Shown in pieces: positions 8,670-18,537 of a stretch of DNA of 64,000 nt (positions within the stretch are counted from its first letter, which is position 1; every line of letters starts with the position of its first letter). A program made the translations under genes and the position numbers. The notes below the pieces were generated by a model. It saw nothing but the letters and a program-made list of their open reading frames with translations, had not been told where the DNA came from and did no database searches. Source of the stretch: Cupriavidus gilardii (GTDB lineage: Bacteria > Pseudomonadota > Gammaproteobacteria > Burkholderiales > Burkholderiaceae); assembly GCF_008801915.1 (NCBI RefSeq), contig NZ_VZOV01000013.1, positions 62,001-126,000 of the forward strand, given 5' to 3'.

Positions 8670-8911
8670 CCGACGTAACGATGGCAGACGACGTGTGGGC
8701 CGATGTCGAGGAAGGCACCGAGGCCCTGTTGCAGGACTGGCAGGTCAACGTCGGCGACAGCGTCGTCGAAGGACAGACGCTGGTAGTGGCCGAGCTGGTG
8801 AAGACGACCCACGAGATCGTGGCGCCGGCGGCCGGCCGCATCGCCGAGATCCTGGTGCAGTCGCAGGACACCTTCGCGCGCGGCGCCGTGCTGGCGCGCA
8901 TCGAGGAGTAG
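8666..8911 (+). CDS. Free-standing lipoyl-carrier protein
   Basis: An 81-residue protein that is a single lipoyl domain. Core: EGTEALLQDWQVNVGDSVVEGQTL, then the attachment Lys (about Lys46) in AELVKTTHEI, then PAAGRIAEI. In normal dehydrogenase complexes this domain is fused to E2; here it is separate and would act as a mobile acyl/acetyl carrier between E1, E2 and E3. It overlaps the E1 beta stop by 4 bases and ends 3 bases before the E2 catalytic gene. A biotin-carrier role is less likely because no carboxylase gene is present and the motif is KTT, not MKM. Confidence 0.88.
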   Translation: MTDVTMADDVWADVEEGTEALLQDWQVNVGDSVVEGQTLVVAELVKTTHEIVAPAAGRIAEILVQSQDTFARGAVLARIEE

Positions 8912-8914
8912 ATC

Positions 8915-9652
8915 ATGGCCGAAGCCTCACTGACGCTGGCGGCGAAGGACGGAACCGCCGCGGCGCCGCCCGCGCCCGCGCGGCAGACGATTGCCCTGAC
9001 CGGCATGCGCGGCGCGATCGCGCGCGGCATGACGGCCGGCTGGCAGATCCCCCGCGTCGCGCATTCGCTGGAGGTCGATGTCAGTGCAGTCGAGGCGCGG
9101 CGCGCGCAGCTGCAGGCGGAGCTGGGCGACAGCGTCAAGGTCACGCTGACCGCCTATCTGCTGCGCGCCGCCGCGCTGACGCTGCGTGCGCATCCCCGGC
9201 TGAACGCGCGCGTCACCGACAAGGAGATCGAGCTGATGCCCGACGTCAATATCGGGCTCGCGGTCAGTCTCGACGATGGCCTGGTGGTGCCGGTGCTGCG
9301 CGAGGTCGACCGCAAGTCGGTCGAGCAGATCGCGCGCGAGGCGCGCACGCTGGCCGAGGGCGCGCGCAACGGCACGCTCGGCGCGGGCGCCTACCAGCGC
9401 GGCACCTTCACCATCAGCAACCTGGGCATGACCGAAGTCGAGCGCTTCACGCCGATCCTGCATGCGCCGCAGGCCGCGATTCTGGGCGTCACGCGCGTGA
9501 TCCGCCGCGCCGTGGTCAAGGATGACTGGATCAGCATCGCACCGATGATGGGCCTGCATCTGGTGTTCGACCATCGCGCCGTCGACGGCTACCCGGCCGC
9601 GGCGTTCCTCGGCGACCTGAAGCGGCGCCTCGAGTCCGCGGAAGACCTGTGA
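8915..9652 (+). CDS. 2-oxo acid dehydrogenase E2 catalytic domain only
   Basis: An acyltransferase of 245 residues consisting only of the inner-core catalytic domain. It begins with IALTGMRGAIARGM, has DVNIGLAVSLDDGLVVPVLR and FTISNLGM, and ends with the catalytic HRAVDGYPAAAFL (His near 220, Asp near 224). It lacks an N-terminal lipoyl domain and shows no peripheral-subunit-binding domain; the first 22 residues are only an Ala/Pro-rich tail. It should transfer the acyl group from the lipoyl protein at 8666 to CoA. With no binding domain, recruitment of E1/E3 must differ from classical E2. Confidence 0.88.
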   Translation: MAEASLTLAAKDGTAAAPPAPARQTIALTGMRGAIARGMTAGWQIPRVAHSLEVDVSAVEARRAQLQAELGDSVKVTLTAYLLRAAALTLRAHPRLNARVTDKEIELMPDVNIGLAVSLDDGLVVPVLREVDRKSVEQIAREARTLAEGARNGTLGAGAYQRGTFTISNLGMTEVERFTPILHAPQAAILGVTRVIRRAVVKDDWISIAPMMGLHLVFDHRAVDGYPAAAFLGDLKRRLESAEDL

Positions 9653-10431
9653 TGGCTGCGCTCGCCCCGACCCTCGTCACCGCGACCCCGCACGCCGAGC
9701 AGGCGTGGAACGCGCGGCAGCTGGCCGAGCCGGTCACCGAGCCGCGCCTGCGCCTGTGGACGTATCGCGCGCCCGGCGTGGTGTTCGGCTGCTCGCAGCG
9801 GGCGCTGCACGAGCGCACCGCGTTGGCGGACCGCGCGGTCGTGCGCGGCTCCGGCGGCGGTGCGGTGCTGACCGGACCCTGGATGCTGTCGGCCTCGATC
9901 GTGCTGCCGCCGGATCACGCACTGCTGTCGAGCGGACCGATCGGCAGCTACCGGTGGCTCGGCGTGCTGCACGCGGGCCTGCTGCGCGACATGGGCATCG
10001 CCGCGTTCGCGCTGCCGCCCGAGCAGGCGCACAGCCACCAGGCCGATGCGGCGCTGACCTGGGCCTGCTATGGCGGCCTGTCGCCCTGGGAGGTCGTGGT
10101 GGATTCGCGCAAGATCGTCGGCCTCGCGCAGCTGCGCCGCCGCACCGGCGTGCTGCTGACCTCGGGCACGCTGATCGCGCCGCCCGACTGGCGCCTGCTG
10201 TGCGAGGCGCTGGGGCAGCCGGCCGGGCTGGGCGATGCGCTCGCCGACCGCACCACCTCGTGCGAGACCGAGCTGGGCGCGCCGGTGATCGCCGAGGTGC
10301 TGGCCGACCGGCTGCACCACATGCTGACCGACGTGCTCGGCAGCGTGGCGGCCAACGACCACGAGGCCATGCCGCGGGCTTCCGTCCGCCATGTGCTGCC
10401 GCTGCGCGGTGCCGCGGCGCCGCCCGGCTAG
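9652..10431 (+). CDS. Lipoate-protein ligase/octanoyltransferase-like protein (LplA/LipM fold)
   Basis: A 259-residue member of the biotin/lipoyl ligase fold. The substrate loop RGSGGGAVLTGPWMLSASIV corresponds to the RRxSGGGAVxHDxGxxN motif, but the usual His-Asp after GGGAV is changed to LTGP. The catalytic Lys motif is DSRKIVGLAQLRRRTGVLLTSGTL near residues 148-172. ATG at 9652 shares one base with the preceding stop (TGATG). Its position directly after the free lipoyl protein and E2 suggests a dedicated enzyme for lipoylating that carrier. Ligase versus transferase activity cannot be decided from sequence. Confidence 0.8.
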   Translation: MAALAPTLVTATPHAEQAWNARQLAEPVTEPRLRLWTYRAPGVVFGCSQRALHERTALADRAVVRGSGGGAVLTGPWMLSASIVLPPDHALLSSGPIGSYRWLGVLHAGLLRDMGIAAFALPPEQAHSHQADAALTWACYGGLSPWEVVVDSRKIVGLAQLRRRTGVLLTSGTLIAPPDWRLLCEALGQPAGLGDALADRTTSCETELGAPVIAEVLADRLHHMLTDVLGSVAANDHEAMPRASVRHVLPLRGAAAPPG

Positions 10432-10509
10432 CGCGGCGCCCGCCAGGTGGCCGGCGCAAGCGGACCGGGCCAAACAACGATACCGATATCCCACCGAAGG
10501 AGACGACAA

Positions 10510-11103
10510 ATGCAAGACGACATCCAGCAAGCGGATGCCGCCGCGCCCGCGGCCGGCATGCGCATCGTGGCCAAGACCCAGCCAGTGACCCGGCGTGGCT
10601 TCCTGCGCGGCACGGGCCTGGCCGCCGTCGGCGTCGCCGTGGTCTCGCCCGGCGCGTTGGCCAAGCCGGCCCGCGAGGCGCTGGTCACCGACCTGAAGGC
10701 GCTCGGCACGCCGACCGCGCGCACGCTGCTGGTGATGGCGCGCGACATCTTTCCGCACGACCGCTTCGCCGACCGCTACTACGTCGAAGCGATCGCGCCG
10801 CTGGACCGCGCCGCCGCCAGCGACAAGGCGGTACGCACGCTGCTGCAGCAGGGCGTGCGCGAGCTCGATGCGGCTGCGCAGCGCAAGCACGGCAAGCCCT
10901 ATGCGCAGTTGCAGGACGAGGCCGACCGCGTCGCGCTGCTCAAGGCCATCGAGACCACGCCATTCTTCGAGAAGGTACGCGGCGAGATGGTGACCAGCCT
11001 CTACGACAACAAGGCGGTCTGGCCGCTGCTCGGCTACGAGGGCTCGTCCTGGGAAAAGGGCGGCTACGCGAACCGCGGCTTCAACGACATCGACTGGATC
11101 TGA
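10510..11103 (+). CDS. Tat-exported gluconate 2-dehydrogenase subunit 3-like protein
   Basis: 197 residues with a twin-arginine signal (VTRRGFLRGTGLAAVGVAVVSPGALA, residues about 30-55), followed by the gluconate 2-dehydrogenase gamma-subunit type domain. In that family the small subunit carries the flavoprotein across the membrane through its Tat signal. A good AAGGAG precedes ATG 10510. It lies 70 bp before the GMC flavoprotein gene, which has no signal of its own, fitting hitch-hiker export. No cytochrome c subunit is encoded here, so the electron acceptor is not evident. Confidence 0.82.
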   Translation: MQDDIQQADAAAPAAGMRIVAKTQPVTRRGFLRGTGLAAVGVAVVSPGALAKPAREALVTDLKALGTPTARTLLVMARDIFPHDRFADRYYVEAIAPLDRAAASDKAVRTLLQQGVRELDAAAQRKHGKPYAQLQDEADRVALLKAIETTPFFEKVRGEMVTSLYDNKAVWPLLGYEGSSWEKGGYANRGFNDIDWI

Positions 11104-11173
11104 GCCGTACCCGACGCGCAGGGCTGCGCAGACAGCATCGCGAACCATACAAGGCAGGACACTGGAGACAAAC

Positions 11174-12751
11174 ATGGCAACACGGATCGACCTGAACGAC
11201 CGCGACGCGGTCGTCATCATCGGCTCGGGCGCGGGCGGCGCCACGCTGGCCAACGAGTTGGCGCAGCGGGGCATCGGCAAGATCGTGATCCTCGAGGCCG
11301 GCAAGCACTATACGCAGGCCGACTTCGAGAACGACGAATGGGCGATGTTCCGCAAGATCTCGTGGCTCGACAAGCGGATCTCGGCCGGCGGCTGGCACCA
11401 CACCAAGACCTATCCGAACCTGCCCGCGTGGATCGTCAAGGCGGTGGGCGGCTCGACCATCCACTGGTCCGGCGTCGCGCTGCGCTTCCAGCCGCACGAC
11501 TTCCGCACGCGGCAGATCTACGGGCAGGTCGAAGGCGCCAACGTGCTGGACTGGCCGATCACCTACGAGGAACTGGCGCCGTACTACGACAAGGCCGAGA
11601 AGAAGATGGGCGTGACCGGCAGCGCCGCCAGCGGCCAGCCGCCGATGCCCGAAAGCAACCAGTACAAGGTGGTCGCGGCGGGCGCGCGCAAGATCGGCTA
11701 TCGCAAGATCGTGCGGCCGGTGGCGTCCAATTCCACGCCCTACGACGGCCGCCCGGCGTGCCAGCAGGCCGGCTTCTGCATGCAGGGCTGCAAGATCGGC
11801 GCCAAATGGTCGGCGCTCTATACCGAGATTCCGAAGGCGCTGGCGACCGGCCGCGTCGAGCTGCGGCCCGAGAGCATGGTGCTGCAGGTCCAGCACGACA
11901 AGTCAGGCAAGGTCAACGGCGTGCTGTACGCCGACAGCAAGGGCCGCAAGCACCTGCAGAAGGCGCGCGTGGTCTGCGTGGCGGGCAATTCGATCGAATC
12001 GGCGCGGCTGCTGCTGAACTCGGCATCCAGCCTGTTCCCGAACGGCCTGGCCAACTCGTCGGGACAGGTCGGCCGCAACTACATGAACCACGCGACCGCG
12101 GCCGCGGTGGCGATCCATCGCAAGCCCGTCTACATGTACCGCGGCTTCGATATCGGCGCGGTGGTGGCCGACGAGGTCGCGCTCGATACGAAGCGCGGCT
12201 TCAACGGCGGCTACTACCTGGAGGGACTGGCGCTCGGGCTGCCCTATACGGCGGCCTTCATGAAGCCGGGCGGCTGGGGACGCGACGTGACCTCGGCGCT
12301 GGAGCAGTACGACCACATGACCGCGATCTGGGTCTGCGGCGAGGACATGGCGCGCGAGCAGAACACCATCACGCTGCATCCGACCGAGAAGGACCAGTAC
12401 GGCCTGCCGATCCCGATCGTGACCAAGACCTACCACCGCAACGACGAGGCCATCGCGGCGCACGGGCTGCAGCAGTTCCGCAAGCTGTCGGAAGCGGTCG
12501 GCGCGACGCGCGTCATCGACATGCCGGCGTATCCCGCCAGTCACAATATGGGCACCAACCGGATGAGCGCCAACGCCCGCGACGGCGTGGTCAACCGCTG
12601 GGGCCAGGCCCACGACGTCAAGAACCTGTTCGTCTCGGACGGCAGCCAGTTCACCTCCAGCTCCGCCGCCAACCCGACGCTGACGATCGTGGCGCTGGCC
12701 ATCCGCCAGGCCGAATACCTGGCCGGCGCGCTGCGCAAGGGCGAGGTCTGA
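11174..12751 (+). CDS. GMC-family FAD-dependent oxidoreductase
   Basis: A flavoprotein of 525 residues: N-terminal dinucleotide-binding motif (VVIIGSGAGGATLANELA), KAVGGSTIHWSG flavin loop, four-Cys segment CQQAGFCMQGCKIGAKW near residues 195-215 (as in gluconate/sorbitol-type dehydrogenase large subunits), and the C-terminal active-site region MPAYPASHNMGTNRM...FVSDGSQF. It would oxidise an alcohol or polyol hydroxyl in the periplasm, with the Tat subunit at 10510. Its place in a sigma-54 operon behind an acetoin-type dehydrogenase suggests that it may make the ketone which the E1 subunits then cleave. The substrate is unknown. Confidence 0.88.
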   Translation: MATRIDLNDRDAVVIIGSGAGGATLANELAQRGIGKIVILEAGKHYTQADFENDEWAMFRKISWLDKRISAGGWHHTKTYPNLPAWIVKAVGGSTIHWSGVALRFQPHDFRTRQIYGQVEGANVLDWPITYEELAPYYDKAEKKMGVTGSAASGQPPMPESNQYKVVAAGARKIGYRKIVRPVASNSTPYDGRPACQQAGFCMQGCKIGAKWSALYTEIPKALATGRVELRPESMVLQVQHDKSGKVNGVLYADSKGRKHLQKARVVCVAGNSIESARLLLNSASSLFPNGLANSSGQVGRNYMNHATAAAVAIHRKPVYMYRGFDIGAVVADEVALDTKRGFNGGYYLEGLALGLPYTAAFMKPGGWGRDVTSALEQYDHMTAIWVCGEDMAREQNTITLHPTEKDQYGLPIPIVTKTYHRNDEAIAAHGLQQFRKLSEAVGATRVIDMPAYPASHNMGTNRMSANARDGVVNRWGQAHDVKNLFVSDGSQFTSSSAANPTLTIVALAIRQAEYLAGALRKGEV

Positions 12752-12840
12752 GCCCGGGCTTGTCGGGATTGAAGTCCGGCCCGGGGCTGGTGTAAGGTCG
12801 TCGCGCCTGGGAAGGCGTCGCCCTTTCCGCTGCGAAGAAG

Positions 12841-12870
12841 GCTCCCCTCCCCCGCGTGCGGGAGAGGAGC
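12841..12870. repeat. REP-like GC-rich hairpin
   Basis: GCTCCCCTCCCCCGC pairs with GCGGGAGAGGAGC across a 2-base turn. It looks like the dispersed CTCCC...GGGAG palindromes of betaproteobacteria. There is no T-run, so it may slow transcription after the operon but is not a classical terminator. Confidence 0.5.
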
Positions 12871-13004
12871 CGGGGCAGGGGGCAAGGACGCACGCCATGC
12901 CCACGGCCTTTTCCGCCGCCCCTGCCTATATTGGATAACACCACGAAGACAACAGCACAAAAGCGTCGTCCGTCCCCGCGGCAAGGCGCAGCGAAGGAGA
13001 CCCC

Positions 13005-15014
<2,010 letters not shown>

Positions 15015-15131
15015 GGCCCGACCGGGCCAACGCCCTTACGCGGGGCGGCTGGCATGGCAGCCGGGACCGACGTACCATCGCTGCATCGGCCGATTCTTGC
15101 GCCCTGTCCTACGCCCCTCGTCGCCACCGCC

Positions 15132-15917
15132 ATGCCGCTACCCGCCGAACGCCTGAACGAATATCTGGACTTCGCCCACCGCCTGGCCGATGCAGCCGCG
15201 GCGCAGAGCCTGCCGCTGTTCCGCACTCATGCCGAGGTGCAGGACAAGGGCGGCCGCCGCTTCGACCCGGTCACCGCCGCGGATCAGGCCGCCGAGACAG
15301 CGATGCGCGAGCTGATCGCCGCCACCTATCCCGACCATGGCATCCATGGCGAGGAGCATGAGCGCATCGAGGGCACGTCGCCGCTGACCTGGGTGCTCGA
15401 TCCGATCGACGGCACGCGGGCCTTCATCACCGGCTTGCCGCTGTGGGGCACGCTGATCGCGCTGAACGACGGCGACCGGCCCGTGCTCGGCGTGATGGAC
15501 CAGCCGTTTACCGGCGAGCGCTTCGTCGGCACCTGCGACGCCGCCTGGCTCGGCAAGACGCCGCTGCGCACGCGGCCCTGCGCCAGCCTGGCCGAAGCGA
15601 AGCTGATGTGCACCACGCCGGAAATGTTCGGCGACGAACCCGAATGGAAGGCGTTCCGCTGCGTGGCCGACCGCGCGCGGCTGCTGCGCTATGGCGGCGA
15701 CTGCTACGCCTACTGCATGGTCGCCGCCGGCCATGTCGATGCGGTGGTCGAGGCCGGCCTGCAGCCCTACGACGTGCAGGCGCTGATCCCGATCGTCGAG
15801 GGCGCGGGCGGCATCATCACAAGCTGGACCGGCGACGACCCCCAGCATGGCGGCCGCGTGGTGGCCTGCGGCGACCGCCGGCTGCATGCGCAGATCCTGG
15901 CGGCGCTGGCCGAATAG
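15132..15917 (+). CDS. hisN: Histidinol-phosphatase, inositol monophosphatase fold
   Basis: 261 residues of the Mg-dependent inositol monophosphatase fold. Metal-site motifs are GEEH (residues about 75-78) and DPIDGTRAFITGLPLWGTLIAL, the latter characteristic of HisN-type histidinol-phosphatases rather than SuhB; the C-terminal Asp lies in PYDVQALIPIVEGAGG. Role: dephosphorylates L-histidinol phosphate in histidine synthesis, though some members act on other sugar or polyol phosphates. ATG 15132 fits the family's N terminus; the longer frame from 15054 adds residues unlike the family. It stands alone, not in a his operon. Confidence 0.85.
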   Translation: MPLPAERLNEYLDFAHRLADAAAAQSLPLFRTHAEVQDKGGRRFDPVTAADQAAETAMRELIAATYPDHGIHGEEHERIEGTSPLTWVLDPIDGTRAFITGLPLWGTLIALNDGDRPVLGVMDQPFTGERFVGTCDAAWLGKTPLRTRPCASLAEAKLMCTTPEMFGDEPEWKAFRCVADRARLLRYGGDCYAYCMVAAGHVDAVVEAGLQPYDVQALIPIVEGAGGIITSWTGDDPQHGGRVVACGDRRLHAQILAALAE

Positions 15918-15944
15918 CGCTGGCCGAATAGCGCTGGCCGATTA
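15903..15944. repeat. 3 x 14-bp tandem repeat over the hisN stop codon
   Basis: Unit GCGCTGGCCGAATA occurs twice exactly (15903-15930) and once with one change (GATTA). The first unit contains the last codons and part of the TAG stop, so the end of hisN was duplicated downstream. Confidence 0.95.
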
Positions 15945-16010
15945 GCGCGGGCGAGTGGCCGGATCGCACGAGCCCGGCCCGCGGATTTCCCTCCACGGCG
16001 CGCGCCGGTT

Positions 16011-16931
16011 ATGATGCGCGATTATCGAACGACCGCCGCCACTCCCGTTCCGGCCTTTTTCCGTATGGACGCCACCCGCTCCACCGCCGCCTCAGTCCCT
16101 GCCGTCCCTGCGGCCTCCGATGCTGCTCCGCTGCGCCCGGCACCGGCGCGTCCCGATCAGCTGGACCAGTACGCGGGCGACCCGAACTTCATGCTGTCGC
16201 TGGCGCGTGGGCTCCACGTGCTCGAAGCCTTCTCCGAGCGCAGGCGGCCGCTGACCATTTCGCAGATCGCGCAGCGCACGCAGCTGTCGCGCGCCTCGGT
16301 GCGGCGCTGTCTCTATACGCTGCAGCGGCTCGGCTATGTCAGCCAGGAGGACGGCCGCTTTGCGCTGCGTCCGCGCGTGCTGCATCTGGGCCACGCCTAT
16401 TTCTCGTCGACCGCGCTGGTCGCCCAGGCACAGCCGATCCTGGACCGGCTCAGCGCGGCGGTGGGCGAGACCTCGGCGCTGGCGATCCTCGAGGACACCG
16501 ACATCCTGTATCTGGCGCGCTGCGAAGTGCGCCGCATGCTGTCGCACGCGCTCGGCATGGGCAGCCGCCTGCCGGCCTTCTGCACGTCGATCGGGCGCAT
16601 GCTGCTCGCTCATCTGGACGAGCCGGCGCGCGACGCGTACTTCGAGCGCGCCGAATTGCGGCCGCGCACGCTGCAGACGAAGGTCTCGCGCACCGAGCTG
16701 GAGGCCTGCTTCGAACAGGCCCGCACGCTCGGCTATGTGGTCGTCGACGAGGAACTGGAGCTGGATCTGCGCGCGCTCGCGGTGCCGGTGCATGCGGAGT
16801 CGGGCGAGGTCGTGGCCGGCATCAGCGTCAGCGTGCGCCCCACGCAGGTCGGCGAAGCGGAGATGCTGGCCCGCATGCTGCCGCGCATGCGCGAGGCGGC
16901 GTCGGAAATGAGCCGACTGATCGCGGCGTGA
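16011..16931 (+). CDS. IclR-family regulator (PcaR/PcaU/PobR subgroup)
   Basis: 306 residues: a variable Ala/Pro-rich N terminus (1-55), then MLSLARGLHVLEAF and an IclR winged helix (LTISQIAQRTQLSRASVRRCLYTLQRLGYV). The effector domain contains SALAILEDTDILYLARCEVRR and DEELELDLRALAVPV, which is the protocatechuate/4-hydroxybenzoate-type regulator subgroup. The start is uncertain: ATGs at 16011, 16014 and 16065 all lack a clear ribosome site. No aromatic-degradation genes adjoin it, so its target lies elsewhere. Confidence 0.88.
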   Translation: MMRDYRTTAATPVPAFFRMDATRSTAASVPAVPAASDAAPLRPAPARPDQLDQYAGDPNFMLSLARGLHVLEAFSERRRPLTISQIAQRTQLSRASVRRCLYTLQRLGYVSQEDGRFALRPRVLHLGHAYFSSTALVAQAQPILDRLSAAVGETSALAILEDTDILYLARCEVRRMLSHALGMGSRLPAFCTSIGRMLLAHLDEPARDAYFERAELRPRTLQTKVSRTELEACFEQARTLGYVVVDEELELDLRALAVPVHAESGEVVAGISVSVRPTQVGEAEMLARMLPRMREAASEMSRLIAA

Positions 16932-16974
16932 ATTGGCGCCGTGCGAATTGGCGCCGTGCGAATTGGCGCCATGA
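16930..16974. repeat. 3 x 15-bp tandem repeat over the IclR stop codon
   Basis: GAATTGGCGCCGTGC is present twice exactly and a third time as GAATTGGCGCCATGA, starting at the last two bases of the TGA stop. Confidence 0.95.
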
Positions 16975-17274
16975 AATGGCGGCGTGAGGTTGCGGCATGC
17001 GTCCGCGGCCCTGCGCCGCTGTCTCCTCGCCACAACGACAAATCGACATGTCGCGCCAATACTGCGCCGCTGATTTGAAGCGAATCATGTCGCAATGCTC
17101 ACAATCGTGACGCTTTAAAGCGCGAGGCGCGTCGCCGCCATCACTCCTCGGAATAGACCGTAGAAAAGTGGCGTTATTGACTGCATCGCGTTGCGATATA
17201 CATTGCTAAAATCACCGTCCACAAGTCCGAACCCGAAAGACTCTTGCCAAAAAAGAGACTACCGCAACACCAAT
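16975..17274. other. Relatively AT-rich intergenic region
   Basis: Between the repeat and the small gene at 17275 there is no supportable gene. The stretch from about 17060 is clearly richer in A/T than the rest of the window. A TTGACT (17176-17181) followed 16 bases later by TACATT is a possible but weak sigma-70 promoter for the small gene. Confidence 0.4.
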
Positions 17275-17508
17275 ATGACTTTTGATGACATCTCGCTTGG
17301 CGCAATCGTCGCGGATATGCGCATGGCAGAGAGACCCCTGATGCCCGCCGAACAGGCCTATCTCGCCGAACTGCGCCAACGGATTGCGGCCGGCTCGGAG
17401 AATTTGTGGGCGATCCTGGAAGACGCGGGCATGCCATCGAACGGCGGCCGCCTGTCCGGCGATGTGATGCTCGCTCTCACGATGGTGGCGCAGAGCAAGC
17501 CGCAATAA
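17275..17508 (+). CDS. Hypothetical 77-residue protein
   Basis: A small acidic, mostly helical protein starting MTFDDISLGAIVADMRMAERPLM and ending MVAQSKPQ. No family is recognised, and no membrane segment or signal is seen. ATG 17275 is preferred over the upstream in-frame starts because the upstream part is AT-rich and not protein-like; the ribosome site is poor. It is followed by a hairpin (17540-17566) and faces ycgR convergently. Confidence 0.5.
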   Translation: MTFDDISLGAIVADMRMAERPLMPAEQAYLAELRQRIAAGSENLWAILEDAGMPSNGGRLSGDVMLALTMVAQSKPQ

Positions 17509-17539
17509 GGTAGAAAAGCGCGACGCCGCCACTCACGCG

Positions 17540-17566
17540 CCGTTCCCCCGAATGTGGGGGGAACGG
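17540..17566. terminator. Hairpin between convergent genes
   Basis: CCGTTCCCCC (17540-17549) pairs perfectly with GGGGGAACGG (17557-17566) around a 7-base loop. It lies between the 77-residue gene and ycgR, which converge. There is no T-tract, so termination is plausible but not certain. Confidence 0.45.
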
Positions 17567-17577
17567 TGGCCTGCAAT

Positions 17578-17611
17578 GACGCTGGATTTCCGCATTTGCG
17601 GGAACGACGCG
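17578..17611. repeat. Dispersed palindromic repeat, copy A
   Basis: GACGCTGGATTTCCGCATTTGCGGGAACGACGCG as a block (17578-17611) contains a short stem (CCGCATTTGCGG) and closely matches 40702-40733. This is a member of the CTGGATTCCCGC...GCGGGAACGACG family scattered in many betaproteobacterial genomes. Confidence 0.65.
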
Positions 17612-17666
17612 AATGTTTGTGGCGGCTTTCCGCGGAATTCAGGCGCGCTTGGCTCGCGCCTTTTCT

Positions 17667-18446
17667 TCAGCCCCGATGGGCCAATTCCAGCGCGAATACC
17701 AGCCGCTGCAGCGTATTTTCCAGACGCCCATCCGGATTGACGAACGCGCAGCCGAAATGATGAATCGCGCTGTCGTCGCGGCCGACCAGCCAATGCCCTA
17801 CCACCTGCAGATCCAGATCGAGCTTGCCGAGCTCGCGGAAATCCAGCCGCGCGCGGGCGATGCGCGTACCGACCGGCAGCTGCGTATCGCCGACCGTGCG
17901 CGAGCGCAGCCCCACGCCCGATAGCGACAGATCCGAGATATCGAGCTTGACCACGGTACCGTCGTCGAGCCTTCCCTCGCAGCCATAGCCTCGCGTCACC
18001 AGCGTGCGCGCGCGGAAATGCCGGCGGCGCTGGAAGTGATAGAGCTTGTCCGGGAACGGCGCCCTGAACGCCGGGCCGCCCTGGTATTGCACGGGCTCGG
18101 GCCGGCCGATGGCAAAGTTCACCGGCACGCCGCGCAGCGACGCCGAGATCGCGTTCTCCTCGGCCTCCAGCACCGCCCGCGCCTCCTCGTCGGTCCGGCA
18201 CCAGTCGAAGATGAAGGTGCGGCTGGCCGGATCGACGTGCAGCACCGAGGAAACCGTCTCCCGGCCGCGGCCGGAACGCACGTTCAGCGTGCATTTCTGC
18301 CAGGCCAGATCGCGCAGCACGGTGCCGATCTGCGAGGCGTGGGTCAGGCGGTACTGTTCGTCGGAAGCAACGTCGGAAGCGGCGGCCGATGCGGCGTCGG
18401 ACGCGGCTGCGGCCTCGGGCCGGTCGATGGACTCGTGGGAACTCAT
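17667..18446 (-). CDS. ycgR: YcgR-like flagellar brake, c-di-GMP-binding PilZ protein
   Basis: 259 residues: an N-terminal YcgR domain (about 35-130) followed by a PilZ domain. The c-di-GMP motif is present as QRRRHFRART (RxxxR) and DLSLSGVGL (DxSxxG). Such proteins bind the flagellar motor when c-di-GMP is high and slow swimming. The first 35 residues are Ala/Ser/Asp-rich linker. It stands alone; no flagellar genes are in the window. The 3' end faces the hypothetical gene at 17275. Confidence 0.87.
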   Translation of the reverse strand: MSSHESIDRPEAAAASDAASAAASDVASDEQYRLTHASQIGTVLRDLAWQKCTLNVRSGRGRETVSSVLHVDPASRTFIFDWCRTDEEARAVLEAEENAISASLRGVPVNFAIGRPEPVQYQGGPAFRAPFPDKLYHFQRRRHFRARTLVTRGYGCEGRLDDGTVVKLDISDLSLSGVGLRSRTVGDTQLPVGTRIARARLDFRELGKLDLDLQVVGHWLVGRDDSAIHHFGCAFVNPDGRLENTLQRLVFALELAHRG

Positions 18447-18537
18447 GAAATCACGCGGGCGGGTGCGGGGATCCAGATGCGGGCGAAGGGGACTCTAGTA
18501 CAGAATCGGCATCGCCGGCGCAAAACTTGAGCCCGAC

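Noticed and set aside
6488..9652. Naming these genes acoABC outright
   Set aside because: E1 subunits resemble AcoAB, but E2 is split, acoX and E3 are absent, and the E1 alpha insert is atypical; the substrate is unproven, so no symbols were assigned.
12841..12870. Rho-independent terminator after the GMC gene
   Set aside because: The hairpin is strong but has no T-tract; classed as a REP-like repeat instead.
15132..15917. SuhB/inositol monophosphatase
   Set aside because: DPIDGTRAFITGLPLWGTL fits histidinol-phosphatase HisN better than SuhB.
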